NCBI RefSeq assembly: GCF_001457035.1
Contig: NZ_KQ758620.1
Span: 248,001-312,000, forward strand
Length of the DNA: 64,000 nucleotides
Direction of reading: 5' to 3'
DNA from: Fictibacillus enclensis
GTDB lineage: Bacteria > Bacillota > Bacilli > Bacillales > Fictibacillaceae
In this document: positions 61,044-64,000 of the stretch, piece by piece
Layout: every line of letters starts with the position of its first letter
Position numbering within the stretch: position 1 is the stretch's first letter
Notes under the pieces: generated by a model
Database searches by the model: none
What the model was told of the DNA's origin: nothing
The model's input: the letters and a program-made list of their open reading frames with translations, nothing else
Position numbers and translations under genes: made by a program

Positions 61044-61822
61044 AAATAGCCGTTTGCCAATTAAATGTGTTGCAGGGAGATCGTGAAAGAAACCTGTTAA
61101 ATGCTGAACAGAAGATTGATGAAGCTGTAGCCAACGGAGCAGAAGTTGTGGTCCTGCCGGAGATGTGGCTAAGCGGTTATGATTTTGATCATTTAAGCAG
61201 GCACATTGAACCTCTAGAGGGGGAAACTAGCATCTTTTTATCTAGAAAAGCCAAGGAGCATCAAATCTGGCTCATTGGCGGCTCGTTTACGGCTAATCGA
61301 GGTGACGGTGTTTACAATACAAACCTATCCTTTAGCCCCTCGGGAGAACTTATTAATACATACAGCAAAATGCATTTAATTGGACTTATGAATGAGGATC
61401 AGTATTTAAGTGGCGGTCTTGATTCCCCTTTATTTGATCTGGGCACCCACAGGGCCAGCACAGTCATTTGCTATGATATCCGTTTCCCGGAGCTCATGCG
61501 TCATTATGCGGTTGAAAATGCCTCAATCCTTTTTGTACCGGCACAATGGCCCATTCAACGGGAAGAACATTGGAAAATCCTTCTTCGCGCCCGAGCTATT
61601 GAAAATCAATTTTTTGTGGTTGGAGCCAACGTGTCCGGCCGAAACGAGAATGACGTATTCAATGGACATTCCATGATCATCAATCCATTGGGGGAAATTA
61701 TTGCGGAAGCAGGTTCAGAACCCACCATACTCTATGCCACAATCGACCTTGACTCTGTGTCCTCCGTCCGTGAAAGGATGCCAGTGCTAAAGGATAGGAA
61801 GCCAGAACTTTATAAAATTTGA
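61040..61822 (+). CDS. Carbon-nitrogen hydrolase (nitrilase superfamily amidase)
   Basis: A 260-residue Nit/omega-amidase-type enzyme. The catalytic triad is seen: Glu in VVLPEMWLSGYDF near residue 41, Lys in YSKMHLIGLMNED near 108 and Cys in STVICYDIRFPELMR near 143. It hydrolyses an amide or nitrile of a carboxylic acid; a deaminated-glutamine/2-oxo amide role is possible. Operon context with DUF2848 and a carboxylate transporter points to catabolism. Confidence 0.9.
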   Translation: MKIAVCQLNVLQGDRERNLLNAEQKIDEAVANGAEVVVLPEMWLSGYDFDHLSRHIEPLEGETSIFLSRKAKEHQIWLIGGSFTANRGDGVYNTNLSFSPSGELINTYSKMHLIGLMNEDQYLSGGLDSPLFDLGTHRASTVICYDIRFPELMRHYAVENASILFVPAQWPIQREEHWKILLRARAIENQFFVVGANVSGRNENDVFNGHSMIINPLGEIIAEAGSEPTILYATIDLDSVSSVRERMPVLKDRKPELYKI

Positions 61823-61838
61823 GGAGGTCAGTGAAAAA

Positions 61839-63143
61839 ATGGAACAACCGATAAGAAAACAGGAAATTGGTTTGAGTGGTGGCGCCCAGCCCCGTTCCCG
61901 AGTACGCTGGTGGCTCGCTTTATTATTCTTTGTTATTGGTTTGATCGCCTATATGGACCGTTCCAACATCGCCGTGATTGCAAAACCCATGATGGACGAT
62001 TTAAATATGACAAAAGTACAATTTGGCCTTCTTGCTTCCTTCTTTTCACTAGGCTATGCATTGTCTCAAATTCCAGCCGGTATGCTAGCTGAACGCTTTG
62101 GGGCCAGAAAAATTGTATTTTTTGCTTTACTCTGGTGGTCCGTTTTCACTGGTTTGACGGCCATTGTAAAGTCGCATGGTTTATTAGCCGCTGTCCGTTT
62201 CCTTTTTGGCGTTGGCGAAGGACCCATGTATCCGGGAAATGCCGTGTTTAATACGTATTGGTTTCCGAAGCAGGAAAAGGGGCGTGCTTCCAGTGCTTTA
62301 TTGGCTGGTTCCTATTTTGGTCCCGTCATTGCACCAGTGCTGACCGTAGCCATCTTTCAACAATGGGGATGGGAAGCAGTTTTCTACATTTTTGGCTTTT
62401 TGGGATTAGTTATTGCGTTCTTATGGTATTGGCTCGGACGAAATAAACCGGAAGATCACCCATACATCAGTAAAGAAGAAACCCAATATATTCTTGAAAA
62501 TCGTACGGTTCAAAAAGAAAAGAAAGAGGTTGCTCCTTGGAGAACCTTTTTAAAAAATGGCCGTTTTTGGGCTTTGGGGCTTCAATACTTTGTTGTTCTT
62601 TATATCGTTACCTTCTTTTTAGTATGGCTTCCTACTTATCTTCAGGAAGCAAGAGACTTTTCACTGGCCAGTATGGGATTCGCAGCAAGCCTCCCTTGGC
62701 TCTGTATTTTCGTAACCGTTATGACAGGCGGAGCCATTTCTGATTATCTCGTAAAAATCGGCAAATCAAAATTAATTGCCCGCGGTGCTTTGGCTATTGG
62801 CGGATTAATCGTCTTCTCGATCTCCATGTATTTGGCTGCTTATGCCACCACTCCATGGATGAATGTGCTCTGGTTAACCCTGTCACTGGGTGCACTCGGA
62901 TTTCCAGTCGTCACATCTTGGGCAGCAGCAGTTGACTTGGGGAATGAATTCTCCGGATCGGTATCTGGCTGGATGAATCTTTGGGGCAATATTGGTGCCT
63001 TTTTGTCCCCTCTCCTATGCGGTTGGCTTGCTCAGACGGTCGGCTGGGAAAACACATTGATCATTTCCATTATGCCAATCCTTGTTGCAGTGATTTTGTG
63101 GTTTGCAGTTAAACCGGATCGACCTTTAACTGAGACGAAATAA
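61839..63143 (+). CDS. MFS transporter, anion:cation symporter family
   Basis: A 434-residue, 12-helix permease. RVRWWLALLFFVIGLIAYMDRSNIAV has the Y-x-D-R signature of ACS-type carriers, followed by FGLLASFFSLGYALSQIPAGMLAERFG and VRFLFGVGEGPMYPGNAVF. GAGGTCAG precedes the ATG. Last gene of the GntR operon; it should import the carboxylated substrate of the two hydrolases. Confidence 0.9.
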   Translation: MEQPIRKQEIGLSGGAQPRSRVRWWLALLFFVIGLIAYMDRSNIAVIAKPMMDDLNMTKVQFGLLASFFSLGYALSQIPAGMLAERFGARKIVFFALLWWSVFTGLTAIVKSHGLLAAVRFLFGVGEGPMYPGNAVFNTYWFPKQEKGRASSALLAGSYFGPVIAPVLTVAIFQQWGWEAVFYIFGFLGLVIAFLWYWLGRNKPEDHPYISKEETQYILENRTVQKEKKEVAPWRTFLKNGRFWALGLQYFVVLYIVTFFLVWLPTYLQEARDFSLASMGFAASLPWLCIFVTVMTGGAISDYLVKIGKSKLIARGALAIGGLIVFSISMYLAAYATTPWMNVLWLTLSLGALGFPVVTSWAAAVDLGNEFSGSVSGWMNLWGNIGAFLSPLLCGWLAQTVGWENTLIISIMPILVAVILWFAVKPDRPLTETK

Positions 63144-63158
63144 GTCCATATTACTAAT

Positions 63159-63205
63159 AAAAAACCCTGTCACGCAGCATTGCTATTTGTGCGTAACAGG
63201 GTTTA
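63159..63205 (+). terminator. Terminator of the GntR-DUF2848-nitrilase-MFS operon
   Basis: AAAAACCCTGTcACGC / GCGTaACAGGGTTTATT hairpin between the operon and the converging truA. Confidence 0.8.
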
Positions 63206-63247
63206 TTCTTATTAAATCTTTAGAAGATTCGCAGCTGATTAATTGGC

Positions 63248-63985
63248 TTAAAACCCAACCTTCTCCAAATATAATCCTTCTGCTTCCGCCATTCGGCCGG
63301 TTTGGATTCTCTCTTTTGATTCAAGAATAGAAGGTATCGCAGCCGCCTCGATTTCTCCTAACCCCACTTCAATTAGCGTTCCGACGACCTTTCTTACCAT
63401 ATTGTAAAGGAATCCGTTGCCGCGGATCTTAATTTCGATGAAACCTTCTTTTTCCTTGATATCGAGTGAGTAGATTTCACGCACCATGGACTTTTTCTTC
63501 GCCTTGGCATTGGAATAGGACGTAAAGTCATGCTCACCTAAAAAGTGTTTTGCGGCTTCTTTCATTTTTTTCTGATCCAGCTTGTCCTCCACATGCATGC
63601 TGTACTTTCGCATGAACGGGTTTGGAAATGGCTTATTCCAGATTTTATAGGAATAGGTTTTATCTTTGGCATTATAACGCGCATGAAAACGGTCCTGTAC
63701 GAGCGTAACGGCCACAACGCTGATATCCTGAGGAAGGTATCTGTTTAAATACTTCATCACTTCCTCTTCTGTCATACGTTTGCGCATCTTGAAATTAGCG
63801 ATTTGAGCAAGCGCATGTGCACCCGCATCCGTTCTTCCTGATCCAATGATTTCAATTTCTTCACCGGCCATTTCAGTTAGTACCTTTTCAATTTTACCTT
63901 GAATGGTATTTTCAGTATTGCCCAGTCGTTGCCAGCCCTTATAACGGCCGCCATCATACTGAATGGTTAATTTATAATTGTTCAT
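63248..63985 (-). CDS. truA: tRNA pseudouridine synthase A
   Basis: A 245-residue enzyme that forms pseudouridine at positions 38-40 of tRNA anticodon arms. GSGRTDAGAHALAQIANF near residue 48 contains the catalytic Asp; YNAKDKTYSYKIWN near 108 and GNGFLYNMVRKVVGTLIEVG near 200 are further TruA motifs. ATG has AAGGAGA upstream. A second truA-type gene beside the ribosomal cluster is common in Bacillaceae, so this may be a paralogue. Confidence 0.95.
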   Translation of the reverse strand: MNNYKLTIQYDGGRYKGWQRLGNTENTIQGKIEKVLTEMAGEEIEIIGSGRTDAGAHALAQIANFKMRKRMTEEEVMKYLNRYLPQDISVVAVTLVQDRFHARYNAKDKTYSYKIWNKPFPNPFMRKYSMHVEDKLDQKKMKEAAKHFLGEHDFTSYSNAKAKKKSMVREIYSLDIKEKEGFIEIKIRGNGFLYNMVRKVVGTLIEVGLGEIEAAAIPSILESKERIQTGRMAEAEGLYLEKVGF

Positions 63986-64000
63986 TGTGTTCTCCTTGTC

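Noticed and set aside
1-64000. tRNA, rRNA, insertion sequences or prophage genes
   Set aside because: None of their hallmark sequences or transposase/integrase motifs were seen on either strand.

Overview
The window is chromosomal DNA of a low-to-mid GC Gram-positive rod of the Bacillaceae (Bacillus or a close relative such as Fictibacillus). The support is the XylR/CcpA-type control sites, a SAM-I riboswitch in front of metNIQ, a SinI-like anti-repressor, a divergent pair resembling yybE/yybF, strong Shine-Dalgarno sequences and many intrinsic terminators. No rRNA, tRNA, insertion sequence, prophage or CRISPR array was seen. Most of the window is accessory carbon metabolism, with each catabolic operon carrying its own regulator.

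Layout. 1-6200: xylose genes (xylB partial, xylA, distant xylR) interrupted by a MarR regulator, a 52-residue membrane protein, a TauE/SafE permease and a Gfo/Idh/MocA oxidoreductase whose 3' end is frameshifted. 6200-10800: acid-sugar operon (garR-like dehydrogenase, DUF1537 kinase, GntP permease) with a divergent GntR regulator. 10850-15860: amidase plus MFS transporter, a SinI-like peptide and two SDR enzymes. 15990-22540: a regulator behind a perfect hairpin, a 21-bp periodic repeat, then abgT and two M20 amidohydrolases. 22890-28700: a thiazole/oxazole-modified peptide (TOMM) cluster of the heterocycloanthracin/sonorensin type: Cys-rich precursor, ocin-ThiF-like leader-binding protein, YcaO cyclodehydratase and SagB-type dehydrogenase. 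28860-31570: metNIQ under a SAM riboswitch. 31800-34040: a decayed YezG-type immunity gene and mqo. 34450-42350: L-fucose-type sugar gene set with two LacI regulators. 42520-48440: acetyltransferase, nucleotidyltransferase, a membrane protein with an Excalibur domain and a large PLD-helicase-DUF3427 protein resembling type IV restriction enzyme SauUSI. 48570-50910: PhyH dioxygenase plus sugar porter. 51190-58540: acetyltransferase, CPA1 antiporter, two VOC proteins, MFS/LysR pair and nucleoside hydrolase. 58740-59550: a probably double-frameshifted gene and a cytochrome P450 tail remnant. 59690-63143: a tightly coupled operon GntR-DUF2848-nitrilase-MFS. 63248-63985: truA.

The most notable item is the compact TOMM cluster, in which the precursor lies directly upstream of its enzymes, separated by an attenuator-like hairpin, with no exporter or immunity gene beside it. 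The GntR-DUF2848-nitrilase-MFS operon is a good candidate for an uncharacterised catabolic pathway. Several decayed genes (YezG-like immunity, P450, a possible deaminase start) show the region is in flux.
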